Assembly: GCF_030123325.1 (NCBI RefSeq) | Contig: NZ_CP126106.1 | Coordinates: forward strand, 896,001-960,000 | Reading direction: 5' to 3' | Source of the DNA: Peribacillus simplex | GTDB taxonomy: Bacteria > Bacillota > Bacilli > Bacillales > DSM-1321 | DNA: 64,000 nucleotides | Part shown: positions 52,722-61,147 of the stretch, piece after piece | Layout: every line of letters starts with the position of its first letter | How positions within the stretch are numbered: the stretch's first letter is position 1 | Notes under the pieces: model-generated | Databases searched by the model: none | What the model was told of the DNA's origin: nothing | The model's input: the letters and a program-made list of their open reading frames with translations, nothing else | Position numbers and translations under genes: made by a program

Positions 52722-53678
52722 TCACCCTTCATTCACCCCACGATGAAAATGCTTTTCCATGACATAGCCAAAAAAGGAGGCAAGGATTTGTTGAAACAGC
52801 ATGCCAAGTACAACGGGAACAGCGACGGCAGCAGGGAAATAGGTGGTTGCAAGGACGGCCCCAGCACTGATGTTTCGCATACCACCTGTAAATGTCAAGG
52901 TGATGATATCCCCCTTTTCCCATCTTAAATATGCACCGACCATCCAAGAAAGGGCATACCCTGAAGCTGCTATGAACAAAACCAGGAAGGCCATGACCAT
53001 TAATTTCTTATCGAAATGGGTTAAGTAAGGAGCGATTTTTGAACTGTTCAATATGACTACGATTCCAACGCTTATCTTGGAAAATGGAGCTAAGCGGGGG
53101 GATAATGTATATTGTATTTTCCCTTTTGTAGCCTGATTCAAGAACATGGCAAGCATGGAGGGAAGAACGACCATTCCGATTAATCCTTTCACAATCGACC
53201 CCAAATCCATTTCGATCGAACCGCCTCCAAGAAGGGAAACACTGTAAGGAACGATGAATGGCGAGAGTAGGGTGTCGATCAAGATGATGGTTAGGGCAAG
53301 TACGGCATTCCCATTATAAATGGATACCCAGATCATACTGGTGACACCGGTTGGAATCACTACAGCCAGGACTAGTCCGGTAATCGTAAAAGCATCACCA
53401 TGAAACACTAAGTGGCCGAGACCAAAGGCCCAAATAGGCATGAGCATATGAAGGATGAGCAATACGATGAAAACAGGTAAAGGGTGGGTGACAGCCTGCT
53501 GCAAAGATTTAAAGTTGGAGCCTAAACTTCCGGAAAATGTTATGAAGGCAAATATCCATGGAACAAGAAAGGTGTAATCCATTAGATGTTCGGCCAATAA
53601 TACCCCAATAACCACGCTTAACGGAGTGATGAGAGGCATGATTTTATCCATTTGTTCATTTATTGTTTTCAGCATCAT
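52722..53678 (-). CDS. BASS-family transporter (bile acid:Na+ symporter-like)
   Basis: This 318-residue protein has nine to ten helices and the BASS crossover motif region (VIPTGVTSMIWVSIYNGN with TGGMRNISAGAVLAT). Bacterial members import organic acids such as pantoate or 2-keto acids with Na+. The Shine-Dalgarno aggaag is seven bases from the ATG. The substrate is not clear. It lies between the FMN reductase and the Rrf2 gene without operon partners. Confidence 0.85.
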   Translation of the reverse strand: MMLKTINEQMDKIMPLITPLSVVIGVLLAEHLMDYTFLVPWIFAFITFSGSLGSNFKSLQQAVTHPLPVFIVLLILHMLMPIWAFGLGHLVFHGDAFTITGLVLAVVIPTGVTSMIWVSIYNGNAVLALTIILIDTLLSPFIVPYSVSLLGGGSIEMDLGSIVKGLIGMVVLPSMLAMFLNQATKGKIQYTLSPRLAPFSKISVGIVVILNSSKIAPYLTHFDKKLMVMAFLVLFIAASGYALSWMVGAYLRWEKGDIITLTFTGGMRNISAGAVLATTYFPAAVAVPVVLGMLFQQILASFFGYVMEKHFHRGVNEG

Positions 53679-53925
53679 TCATCCACTTCCTGAACTATTC
53701 TATTAAATAAGTTTAACATATTCCCAAAGAAATAATTTGTAAGACAAGTAATTTGTCAATTTATTTTTTGTGTTTTTAAAAATTTTAAATATTGGAAGGG
53801 TTTCATCGTTTCAAAAAGGGTTTTCCCGATTATGTTCATTAAAAAGAGATTTTGGCAGGTTTGTTCGATGCAGCATTGTATATTCATCGAAAAATAGTTT
53901 AAAGTAGAGGGGAGAGGTGAAAGGA

Positions 53926-54342
53926 ATGTCAGAGAAGGTTTCCAGTATAATGTGGTTTAGTCTTGCAGTACAAGCCCTGCTTGTTCTTGCTGATCATGAT
54001 GGATTATGCAATAGTAATAAATTGGCTGATAAGCTTGATTCGGAGTCAGGTTTTCTTAGAAAAATATTAAGTAATTTAGTGAAGGCAGGGCTGATTCAAG
54101 CAAAGGAAGGCAGGGATGGGGGATATTCACTTGCCAAAAATCCCGAACAAATCATTCTTGCAGATATATACGCTGCAATTAAATCCGAACCTTTTTCAAA
54201 GGGCTTTCTTGATGTGAATGATAAGAAATGCTTTCAACCATCTTCACGCGAAGCTTTATGCGGTTTAAAAAATGAGATGGAGAGCTGGATTATACAAGGC
54301 TTGGAGCAGAAGACGATTGCTGATTTACTTTCAAAATCTTAA
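53926..54342 (+). CDS. Rrf2-family transcriptional regulator
   Basis: This 138-residue protein has an N-terminal winged helix (VSSIMWFSLAVQALLVLA, SNKLADKLDSESGFLRKILSNLVKAGLIQAKEG) and the Rrf2 glycine turn (RDGGYSLAKNPEQI). It has three cysteines (one in GLCNSN, then KKCFQ and ALCGL), which do not match the CX5CX7C iron-sulfur motif, so thiol-based sensing is more likely. It lies just before a nitroreductase whose promoter carries a palindrome (54397-54421). I infer that it represses that gene under unstressed conditions. Start at ATG 53926 follows gagaggtga. Confidence 0.88.
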   Translation: MSEKVSSIMWFSLAVQALLVLADHDGLCNSNKLADKLDSESGFLRKILSNLVKAGLIQAKEGRDGGYSLAKNPEQIILADIYAAIKSEPFSKGFLDVNDKKCFQPSSREALCGLKNEMESWIIQGLEQKTIADLLSKS

Positions 54343-54345
54343 AGT

Positions 54346-54378
54346 GAAAAACGAAACTGACATGGTTTCGTTTTTCTT
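54346..54378 (+). terminator. Terminator of the Rrf2 gene
   Basis: gaaaaacgaaac (54346-54357) pairs perfectly with gtttcgtttttc (54365-54376). Confidence 0.85.
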
Positions 54379-54387
54379 AAACTGTAT

Positions 54388-54417
54388 TTGACAAAAGAAC
54401 AGTATGCGTTATATACT
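54388..54417 (+). promoter_or_regulatory. Promoter of the nitroreductase gene
   Basis: TTGACA (54388-54393) and TATACT (54412-54417) have an 18-base spacer. The palindrome at 54397-54421 covers the spacer and the -10 box. Confidence 0.65.
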
Positions 54418-54421
54418 GTTC
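54397..54421. promoter_or_regulatory. Candidate Rrf2-regulator operator
   Basis: GAACAGTAT (54397-54405) and ATACTGTTC (54413-54421) are perfect nine-base complements with a seven-base spacer, on top of the -10 box. Rrf2-family proteins bind dyads of about 25 to 30 bases, so size and position fit. A smaller palindrome (ctgta / tacag) follows at 54422-54436. Confidence 0.6.
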
Positions 54422-54456
54422 CTGTATTAATTACAGTTAAATGGAGGTCATTATAA

Positions 54457-55164
54457 ATGACAAAAAATATAATGAGTAAAGAAGAGTACCTAAATAAATC
54501 GAAAGAATTGAATATACCGCTAGAAAAACCCAAAGTCCTTAATGATACGGACTTCATTACGGTAGCAAAAGAGCGGAGATCTGTTCGCCAGTACGATGCT
54601 GAATACGTGATGACTGAAGAAGAAATTCGCGAAATCCTGGATATTGCGATTCAAGCACCGTCTTCTTCCAACTTACAGCCGTGGAGATTCCTTGTGATCC
54701 AAGATAAGCAAACCCAACAAGAATTGCTCCCCATCGCCAATAACCAACAACAAATCGTCGATGCATCTGCTGTCATTGCCGTTTTAGCTGATATAGAAGG
54801 TTACAAAAATGCAGAGCGGATTTATGGTGAATTAGTCAATAAAGGAATCATGAAGAATGAAATCAAAGAGCCATATGTAGCCTCTATTCTGCATAATTAC
54901 GGAAACTTTTCCGCTGATAAGGCTTTAAGTGTAGCCATGATTGACGGTGGTTTGGTTTCCATGCAGATCATGTTGGCAGCAAAAGCAAAAGGATACGATA
55001 CAGTGCCAATGGGTGGGTTCGATGAAGCAAAATTTGTGGATGCATTCAATGTACCGGAAAACTTCAAACCCGTCATGTTAATTTCCATTGGAAAAGGAAC
55101 TAAAGCAGGCTTTGAAAAAGTCCGTTTGCCACTTGATGATGTATTGACTTGGAATAAATACTAA
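54457..55164 (+). CDS. Nitroreductase-family protein
   Basis: This 235-residue FMN-dependent oxidoreductase has the family start ERRSVRQYDAEYVMTEEEI, the flavin-binding IQAPSSSNLQPWRFLVI, and the late YDTVPMGGFDEAKFVDAF segment. It probably reduces quinones or nitro compounds. Its promoter, overlapped by a palindrome and next to an Rrf2 gene, suggests induction by electrophile or oxidative stress. The Shine-Dalgarno ggaggt lies eight bases before the ATG. Confidence 0.9.
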   Translation: MTKNIMSKEEYLNKSKELNIPLEKPKVLNDTDFITVAKERRSVRQYDAEYVMTEEEIREILDIAIQAPSSSNLQPWRFLVIQDKQTQQELLPIANNQQQIVDASAVIAVLADIEGYKNAERIYGELVNKGIMKNEIKEPYVASILHNYGNFSADKALSVAMIDGGLVSMQIMLAAKAKGYDTVPMGGFDEAKFVDAFNVPENFKPVMLISIGKGTKAGFEKVRLPLDDVLTWNKY

Positions 55165-55192
55165 GATTTTGGACCAATATTTGTACTTTGTT

Positions 55193-55226
55193 AAAAGGAT
55201 AGCTAAAACTCGCTATCCTTTTTTTC
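55193..55226 (+). terminator. Terminator after the nitroreductase
   Basis: aaaaggatagc pairs with gctatcctttt and runs into T residues. Confidence 0.9.
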
Positions 55227-55439
55227 ATGATTTGAGTTTTGCTCTTTACTCCTCTTATTAAAAATGATTATTCTCGCAAGCGATATAAGGATATGTTACA
55301 ATTTTTCCAGATATTTCTTTTGGAGTATCTCTTCTAAAAACAAAGACGGTAAAAACAAGCATAAGGGATAAACAGAACTAAAGAATTATTTTTGGAGCTG
55401 CAAGCCAAAGCCGTTCACAATGGATGGGAGGGAGTCCTT

Positions 55440-55985
55440 ATGAAGAATATGAAAAGCGAAGTGCTCTCATGGTTGAAATCTATCTTATTCGCTTTAATGA
55501 TCGTGTTCATTTGCCAACAGTTTTTATTTACACCAGTTACAGTAAAAGGTGAATCAATGGAGCCGACTTATGAAAATGATGACCGGATAGTGGTAGCTAA
55601 AATCGGAAAGCCGGAGCGCTTCGATATGGTCGTATTTTATGCTCCGGATGCGAAAGAGAATTATATAAAAAGGGTGATCGGTTTACCAGGTGACAGCGTC
55701 GAAATGAAAGATGATGTCTTATATATCAATGGGAAAAAGTATACGGAACCATATTTGAAAACAAAAAAAGGGGAAATTCCACCTGAAGAAAATCTGACGG
55801 AGAATTTCACCCTGAGTGAGTTACTTGGGAAATCCAGGGTACCTGCCGGTCATTTATTTGTCATGGGGGATAATCGACGGAATAGTTGGGATGGAAGAAG
55901 ATTTGGTTTTATTTCTGAAAAATCACTATTGGGTAAAGTTAAATTTCGTATCTACCCATTAAATGAAATGGGAGTGCCGAAGTAA
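55440..55985 (+). CDS. Type I signal peptidase (SipS-like)
   Basis: This 181-residue protein has one N-terminal membrane anchor (residues 11-30) and an extracytoplasmic catalytic domain. The nucleophile serine is in KGESMEPTYE and the general-base lysine in YIKRVIGLPGDSVEM; box D and E residues are in VPAGHLFVMGDNRRNSWDGR. It cleaves signal peptides from secreted preproteins. Bacilli usually have several paralogues, so I give no number. Start at 55440 is chosen because gggaggg lies before it and the family start matches. Confidence 0.93.
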   Translation: MKNMKSEVLSWLKSILFALMIVFICQQFLFTPVTVKGESMEPTYENDDRIVVAKIGKPERFDMVVFYAPDAKENYIKRVIGLPGDSVEMKDDVLYINGKKYTEPYLKTKKGEIPPEENLTENFTLSELLGKSRVPAGHLFVMGDNRRNSWDGRRFGFISEKSLLGKVKFRIYPLNEMGVPK

Positions 55986-56096
55986 ATGGAAAGCCAAGAG
56001 GATAATTAATGGACTAAGTTGTATTTATAGCAGATGATGGATAAGAACCTTTTCCTGTGGTTAAGGTTTTTCATTTTGGATTGTGGGGGTATACAT

Positions 56097-57143
56097 ATGA
56101 CGAATGGGTTAGCTGCCATCTCCATCCCGATGCTGGATGAAGAAATGGGAAGGCAGGTTAAAGGACATGTCGATTCGCTGACGGTTCCTCAGGGAAGCTT
56201 AGGAAGGCTTGAAGAATGGATAATCGAACTGGCCAAGATGACAGGAGAGGCATTTCCGGACATTTCGAAACCGGGGGTGATCGTGTTTGCGGCCGACCAT
56301 GGAATAACGGAAGAAGGGATTTCGGCTTATCCAAAAGAAGTGACGGAACAAATGGCACTTAATTTCCTGAATGACGGTGCTGCCATCAATGTATTAAGCC
56401 GCGCGATAGGTGCTTACTTGGACATTGTCGATATAGGGATCGATGCAGATATCGAAGCACCGGGGTTAACTTCGAGAAAAGTCCGCAATGGAACTAGAAA
56501 CTTTTATAAGGAAGAGGCGATGACCAAGGAAGAGGTAATTCAAGCGCTTGAAATTGGATATGACCGTGCACAGAAAATGATTGCCCGTGGTGCGAACTGC
56601 CTGATTCTTGGTGAAATGGGAATCGGAAATACGACTTCCAGTACCGCCATCATCTCCGTCGTAAGCGGGAAAAGCGTAGAATCACTAGTGGGGCAGGGAA
56701 CAGGATTGAAGTCAGAGGGCATTATACATAAGCGAAGAATAATTGAAGAAGCGATTTCATTAAGAAATCCAAATCCTGATGATCCAATCAATATTTTGAT
56801 GAAAATCGGCGGGTTCGAAATTGCAGGTATGGCAGGGGCCATGCTAGCTGCAGCGAATAACCGTATCCCCATTCTTGTTGATGGTTTCATTACAACCACG
56901 GCTGCTGTATTGGCAAACCTGATTTCCGGACGTGCAGCCGATTATATGTTTGTTGGACATCAATCTGCAGAACCTGGTCATGGAACGGCAATAGAACTGA
57001 TTGGCAAGGAGCCGATCCTCGATGTGGGAATGAGAATCGGGGAAGGAACAGGGGCTGCCCTGTCATACCCCATCCTTAAGGCAGCGACATTGGTCATTAA
57101 AGAAATGGCAACATTTGAATCTGCAGGCGTGTCAAATAAGTAA
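56097..57143 (+). CDS. cobT: Nicotinate-nucleotide--dimethylbenzimidazole phosphoribosyltransferase CobT
   Basis: This 348-residue enzyme transfers phosphoribose from nicotinate mononucleotide to the lower-ligand base to make alpha-ribazole phosphate for cobalamin. It has VPQGSLGRLEEWI near the start, EMGIGNTTSSTAII in the active-site region, and GHGTAIELIGKEPILDVGMR with catalytic-type glutamate in IGEGTGA. No other cobalamin genes are adjacent, and no B12 riboswitch was seen upstream, so it may serve salvage or lower-ligand remodelling. The ATG at 56097 follows tgggggt; the upstream frame is unsupported. Confidence 0.93.
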   Translation: MTNGLAAISIPMLDEEMGRQVKGHVDSLTVPQGSLGRLEEWIIELAKMTGEAFPDISKPGVIVFAADHGITEEGISAYPKEVTEQMALNFLNDGAAINVLSRAIGAYLDIVDIGIDADIEAPGLTSRKVRNGTRNFYKEEAMTKEEVIQALEIGYDRAQKMIARGANCLILGEMGIGNTTSSTAIISVVSGKSVESLVGQGTGLKSEGIIHKRRIIEEAISLRNPNPDDPINILMKIGGFEIAGMAGAMLAAANNRIPILVDGFITTTAAVLANLISGRAADYMFVGHQSAEPGHGTAIELIGKEPILDVGMRIGEGTGAALSYPILKAATLVIKEMATFESAGVSNK

Positions 57144-57144
57144 G

Positions 57145-57184
57145 AAATAGGAGACCTTCATTGCGATGGTCTCCTATTTATATG
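57145..57184. terminator. Terminator between convergent genes
   Basis: aaataggagacc pairs perfectly with ggtctcctattt over 12 positions, just after the cobT stop. Confidence 0.8.
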
Positions 57185-57202
57185 GTTTCTTTCAGTTCAC
57201 TT

Positions 57203-58603
57203 TTACTTAATGGGCAGATGACCTTTATATTTCTTCATTTTCCTGACGACGGAAGGTTGGCTGATCCCTAAGAATTTTGCCATTTCATATGTGGACTTAC
57301 ATTGTTTACTCGCTTTCATCATCATCCATTTTTCCACTTGTTCGAGGGCGGTATTGAGATCACTATCATCAACCATCATATCGTCAATCATTAGGGTATC
57401 ATCTATTTTCTCAAAAGATTCTTGTCCATGGAAATGGGAGGGGAGAAAGCCAGGGAAAATGATGGAGTCCTCCGAGGTCAAAATGAGCCGTTCAATCAGG
57501 TTTTCCAATTCACGCACGTTTCCTGACCATTTATGCTGAATCAGTATTTCGTAAGTGGAAGGGTGCAATTTCTTATCTGACTTGTATTTCTTGTTGATGA
57601 TTTCGAGATTATGATTGATTAAGATGGCAATATCTTCTTTTCTTTCTCGTAATGGCGGTATTTGGATGGGAATCACATTTAAGCGATAATACAAATCGAG
57701 CCTGAATGTTCCCTTTTCCACCATTTCCTCAAGGTTTTGATTGGTTGCCGTTACAAGCCGAAAATCTATCTTATGCTCTTTTTTTCCGCCCACCCTTTTA
57801 AAAGTCTTCTCTTGCAGGACATTTAATAATTTCACTTGCATATCCAGCGGAAGCTCACCGATTTCATCCAGAAATAGGGTACCATTATCTGCTTGTTCTA
57901 CTAGCCCTTGCTTCCCCTGCTTCTGCGCTCCGGTGAAGGATCCCGCTTCATATCCAAACATTTCAGATTCAAAGAGACTCTCTGGGATGGTACTGCAGTT
58001 GACTTCGATGAATGGCTCTTTGCTGCGGTAACTCTGATTATGCAGACGGCGGGCGAATACGCTCTTTCCCACACCGGATTCACCAAGAAGCATGACTGTC
58101 GCATCCGTTTTGGAAACACGGTGTATCATTTTGGCGATTTGCCGCATTTCCTTGCTGCGATAAATCAGCTCCTCCTGTTCCCTTAGTTCCTCGACCTCCG
58201 ATTGGTATTCTTGTATCTTTTTCTCCAATTGACCGTACTGATCCTGGAGGTTCCTGATTTCAGTTTGATCCTGGGCGTAGCTGACGACACGAATCAATTC
58301 ACCATCATCATCAAAGATGGGGTAGGCAGTCGACATGACGATTTTTCCCGTCTTCGTATGCTGCATGATCTGGACAGGAGTTTTCTTTTTCAATACCATC
58401 GCGGAAATCGACGGTGAAAGGATTCCTTCCGTTTCGAGCTGGTAGACGGATTTTCCCAGATAATGTTCCGGTTCGATTCCATATATCCACCAATGGTTAG
58501 GATTCGTGAATAAAATGAATCCTTTTTCATCGGTCACGGTAATATTATTATTGGATGTGTTGATGATGCATTCCAAAACTCTTTTGATATTGTTATCACT
58601 CAT
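57203..58603 (-). CDS. PAS-domain sigma-54-type transcriptional activator
   Basis: This 466-residue protein has an N-terminal PAS domain (TVTDEKGFILFTNPNHWWIYG), a coiled linker (residues 115-150), an AAA+ domain of the RocR/TyrR class (Walker A LLGESGVGKS, sigma-54 loop EAGSFTGAQ, Walker B GTLFLDEIG, arginine finger region FRLDLYYRL) and a C-terminal HTH (TYEMAKFLGISQPSVVRKMK). The loop reads GSFTGA instead of GAFTGA. The HTH is TyrR-like. It is divergent from the decarboxylase gene and probably controls it. The ATG 58603 has better Shine-Dalgarno spacing than 58606. Confidence 0.9.
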   Translation of the reverse strand: MSDNNIKRVLECIINTSNNNITVTDEKGFILFTNPNHWWIYGIEPEHYLGKSVYQLETEGILSPSISAMVLKKKTPVQIMQHTKTGKIVMSTAYPIFDDDGELIRVVSYAQDQTEIRNLQDQYGQLEKKIQEYQSEVEELREQEELIYRSKEMRQIAKMIHRVSKTDATVMLLGESGVGKSVFARRLHNQSYRSKEPFIEVNCSTIPESLFESEMFGYEAGSFTGAQKQGKQGLVEQADNGTLFLDEIGELPLDMQVKLLNVLQEKTFKRVGGKKEHKIDFRLVTATNQNLEEMVEKGTFRLDLYYRLNVIPIQIPPLRERKEDIAILINHNLEIINKKYKSDKKLHPSTYEILIQHKWSGNVRELENLIERLILTSEDSIIFPGFLPSHFHGQESFEKIDDTLMIDDMMVDDSDLNTALEQVEKWMMMKASKQCKSTYEMAKFLGISQPSVVRKMKKYKGHLPIK

Positions 58604-58870
58604 CATTTTCCCCCTTATCCACTGTTCCGATGATTCAAATATAAATCAAAAATAGAGGTGAAATCAAGAATTTTCAGATATTTTGATTTGGAATTGAATC
58701 GTTTTTTATACGAGCCATGCCTGAAATAGTCTCAATCACTTCATTCATCAAAGCTAAAACTAGAGTAATAGAGTAGCAAACCTACCTTAAGGATATGGAT
58801 ATTTCCGGTTAACCTACTTATGTTTGGGTATAAATAAAGTAGAGAGTAATCGATTGAAGGAGTGATTGAC
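58604..58870. other. Divergent control region between activator and decarboxylase
   Basis: No gene. I searched for the GG-N10-GC core of a sigma-54 promoter on both strands and found none. A TATAAA lies at 58830-58835, without a convincing -35 box. Confidence 0.5.
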
Positions 58871-60538
58871 TTGGCTGAAAAAAGAACCTTGGGACAATAT
58901 TTATACAACTGCTTAAAAGCAGAAGGCATTACGGAGATTTTTGGTGTGCCTGGAGACTATAATTTCTCATTGCTAGATACTTTGGAAGATTACGATGGGA
59001 TCGAGTTTATTAATGGACGAAATGAACTCAATGCTGGATACGCTGCGGACGCTTATGCCCGTGTGAAGGGAATTTCGGCACTAATCACCACCTTTGGTGT
59101 CGGTGAAATGAGCGCATGTAATGCAATCGCTGGCGCGTACAGTGAAAATGTGCCGCTCATACATATTGTCGGCTCGCCAAAGTCCATGATGCAACAGGAG
59201 AAGGAGCTTGCCCATCATACGTTAATGAATGGAGATTTTGATGTTTTCCGTAAGGTTTATGAGCATATCACCAGTTATACGGCAATTCTTACACCAGAAA
59301 ATGCAGCTAGGGAGATACCCGCTGCAATCAGAATCGCGAAAGAAAAGAAAAAGCCCGTTTATTTGGTAGTGGCTATCGATCTTGTTGAAAAACCGTTGGT
59401 TTCTCACGGTGAGACTTCTGAAAATGTGGCCAAGTCGAATGTCAATGCGCTGCAGTCAGCAGTGAAGCATATAAAAGGGATGCTAGAACATGTAAACAAA
59501 GCGGTTCTCCTTGTCGACATGAAAACACTTCGTTATAACCTTCAGAAACCCGTACTGCAGCTCGCTGAGAGGTTAAATGTTCCAGTTGCTTCGTTAATGC
59601 AGGGGAAAAGCGGGTTTGATGAGAGCCATCCCCAGTATATTGGTGTTTACGGCGGAGCTTTCGGAAGTAAGGATGTAACTCAGACTGTTGAAGAAGCGGA
59701 TTTCATCATAGCTGTTGGTACTGTTTGGTCAGACGTCAATACTTCCAAAGGTACAGCAAAGCTTAACCCGTTGAAAATGGTGGAAATTCAACCTGACACT
59801 TTAAAAGTGGGGGAAGCCAGTTATATGAATGTCGGTGCGGAAGAAATTTTAACTGCGCTTCAGGACATTGGTTACCGGCAGAACGAATCTGCTGGAAACA
59901 TCTCGTTTCCGTATGACACAATGGTGGAAGACCCATCAGCACCACTGAAAGCGGCTTCCTATTATCCTCGAATTCAGCAAATGTTGAAAGAAAATGATAT
60001 TGTGGTCACGGAAACAGGAACATTCTCTTATGGGATGTCACAGGTCAGGTTGCCGAAAGGGGCGACCTACATAGCCCAGGGAGGCTGGCAAAGCATCGGA
60101 TATGCGACGCCCGCAGCTTTCGGTGCTTGTATAGCGGATAGAAATCGGCGTGTTCTTTTGTTTACCGGGGACGGTTCGATACAGCTGACAGCACAGGAAA
60201 TAAGCTCGATGCTGGAGAACGGCTGCAAGCCCATCGTGTTTATTCTCAACAATAACGGGTACACGATCGAAAAATTCTTGAACGTAAAAGTCGATATAGA
60301 AAAACAGAAATACAACGAGATACCAGAGTGGGATTATACAAAACTGGCTGAAGCGTTTGGTCGGGAGGCATTTACAGCAAGAGTCGAGACGAATGGTGAA
60401 CTGGATGATGCCATTACAAATGCTCAGAACGCCGATAAACTTTGCCTTATAGAGCTGGTCGTGAAAGATCAAATGGATGCCCCGGAATATTTGCAAAAAA
60501 TGAGGCAGTATCTTGAAAAACAAGAGAAACTAAAGTAA
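58871..60538 (+). CDS. Thiamine-diphosphate-dependent 2-keto acid decarboxylase (indolepyruvate/pyruvate type)
   Basis: This 555-residue enzyme has the pyruvate/indolepyruvate decarboxylase architecture: ThDP-activating glutamate in FINGRNELNAGYAADAYAR, the double histidine in ELAHHTLMNG, and the cofactor motif GDGSIQLT...NNNGYTIEKF in the C-terminal domain. It converts 2-keto acids to aldehydes, with indolepyruvate or phenylpyruvate as likely substrates because the divergent regulator has a TyrR-like HTH. The TTG at 58871 fits the Shine-Dalgarno (aaggag, eight bases); the GTG at 58862 overlaps it. If indolepyruvate is the substrate, this would be an auxin-forming step. Confidence 0.85.
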   Translation: MAEKRTLGQYLYNCLKAEGITEIFGVPGDYNFSLLDTLEDYDGIEFINGRNELNAGYAADAYARVKGISALITTFGVGEMSACNAIAGAYSENVPLIHIVGSPKSMMQQEKELAHHTLMNGDFDVFRKVYEHITSYTAILTPENAAREIPAAIRIAKEKKKPVYLVVAIDLVEKPLVSHGETSENVAKSNVNALQSAVKHIKGMLEHVNKAVLLVDMKTLRYNLQKPVLQLAERLNVPVASLMQGKSGFDESHPQYIGVYGGAFGSKDVTQTVEEADFIIAVGTVWSDVNTSKGTAKLNPLKMVEIQPDTLKVGEASYMNVGAEEILTALQDIGYRQNESAGNISFPYDTMVEDPSAPLKAASYYPRIQQMLKENDIVVTETGTFSYGMSQVRLPKGATYIAQGGWQSIGYATPAAFGACIADRNRRVLLFTGDGSIQLTAQEISSMLENGCKPIVFILNNNGYTIEKFLNVKVDIEKQKYNEIPEWDYTKLAEAFGREAFTARVETNGELDDAITNAQNADKLCLIELVVKDQMDAPEYLQKMRQYLEKQEKLK

Positions 60539-60544
60539 TGCCAT

Positions 60545-60680
60545 GTTCGAAATGCTCTCACGCCGAACCATGCGACACTCCTGCCGAATAACTGGCTAGC
60601 CGGGACCCCACAGGCGCTTGCGCTGAGGAGGCTTGGCAGACAGTCGGCGGAAAGGGAGCGGATTTTTGAAATCAAGGTGG
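60545..60680. repeat. Dispersed GC-rich Bacillaceae repeat
   Basis: This GC-rich block contains CGACACTCCTGCCGAATAAC, GGGACCCCACAGGCGCTTGC, GAGGAGGCTTGGCAGACAG and GGCGGAAAGGGAGCGGA. It is of the small repeats known to be scattered in Bacillaceae genomes (the cctgcgggaa...gaggaggct...gcggaaagcgagcg type). A fragment of a second copy lies at 37487-37535 in the opposite direction. It sits between the decarboxylase stop and its terminator, so it would be in the 3' UTR. ORFs across it are rejected. Confidence 0.8.
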
Positions 60681-60698
60681 AACGATTTTTAAAGAAAG

Positions 60699-60729
60699 AA
60701 AGGTCTTCTGTTATGAAGGCCTTTTTTTG
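60699..60729 (+). terminator. Terminator of the decarboxylase unit
   Basis: aaaggtcttc pairs with gaaggccttt (one G-U) and is followed by seven T residues, beyond the repeat. Confidence 0.8.
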
Positions 60730-61071
60730 TTGGGAATGCAGATACTGTATAGCGTATAAGAATTCGGGAGGTATTGGAGATTACTATATCCATACGGCCC
60801 GAACAAGGACAAGAATACAAGTTCGAAAAGTAATCAGGATATATCAATATTGGTCACTGTCATTTCAAAATTGAAACCGAGAATTTTTAAAATAAGAGTA
60901 ATACGGAAAATATCCATTTTTTTCTAAGTGGAGAAAACCATTCTTTTACAGTCGCTTTTCTGTAGATAAGTGGGCATAAAAAATGCGTGAAAATTTATCA
61001 TTAGCGCGATTAATAGAATCAAATAAAGAAAATCTCAACAATAATCAGAGCCCATTTGACATTATTATACG
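60730..61071. other. Non-coding stretch before the wall hydrolase
   Basis: No ORF with a ribosome binding site was found on either strand; the long plus-strand ORF starting at 60983 runs antisense over the hydrolase gene and has no Shine-Dalgarno. Confidence 0.45.
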
Positions 61072-61113
61072 CAAAAAAGCGTGTATGATAGTTTATCAAA
61101 ACACGCTTTTTGC
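61072..61113. terminator. Bidirectional terminator of the wall hydrolase
   Basis: aaaaagcgtgt (61074-61084) pairs with acacgcttttt (61101-61111), with further pairing inside the loop (tgata / tatca). T runs exist on both strands. Confidence 0.85.
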
Positions 61114-61147
61114 TCTTTTATCAAGGCATTTAATGCCATATCATCAT

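Noticed and set aside
58604..58870. Sigma-54 promoter for the decarboxylase
   Set aside because: Scanning both strands for GG-N10-GC gave no match, so none is annotated despite the sigma-54-type activator.
60469..60675. Minus-strand ORFs over the repeat after the decarboxylase
   Set aside because: They are created by the GC-rich dispersed repeat, which often yields false genes; there is no ribosome binding site.
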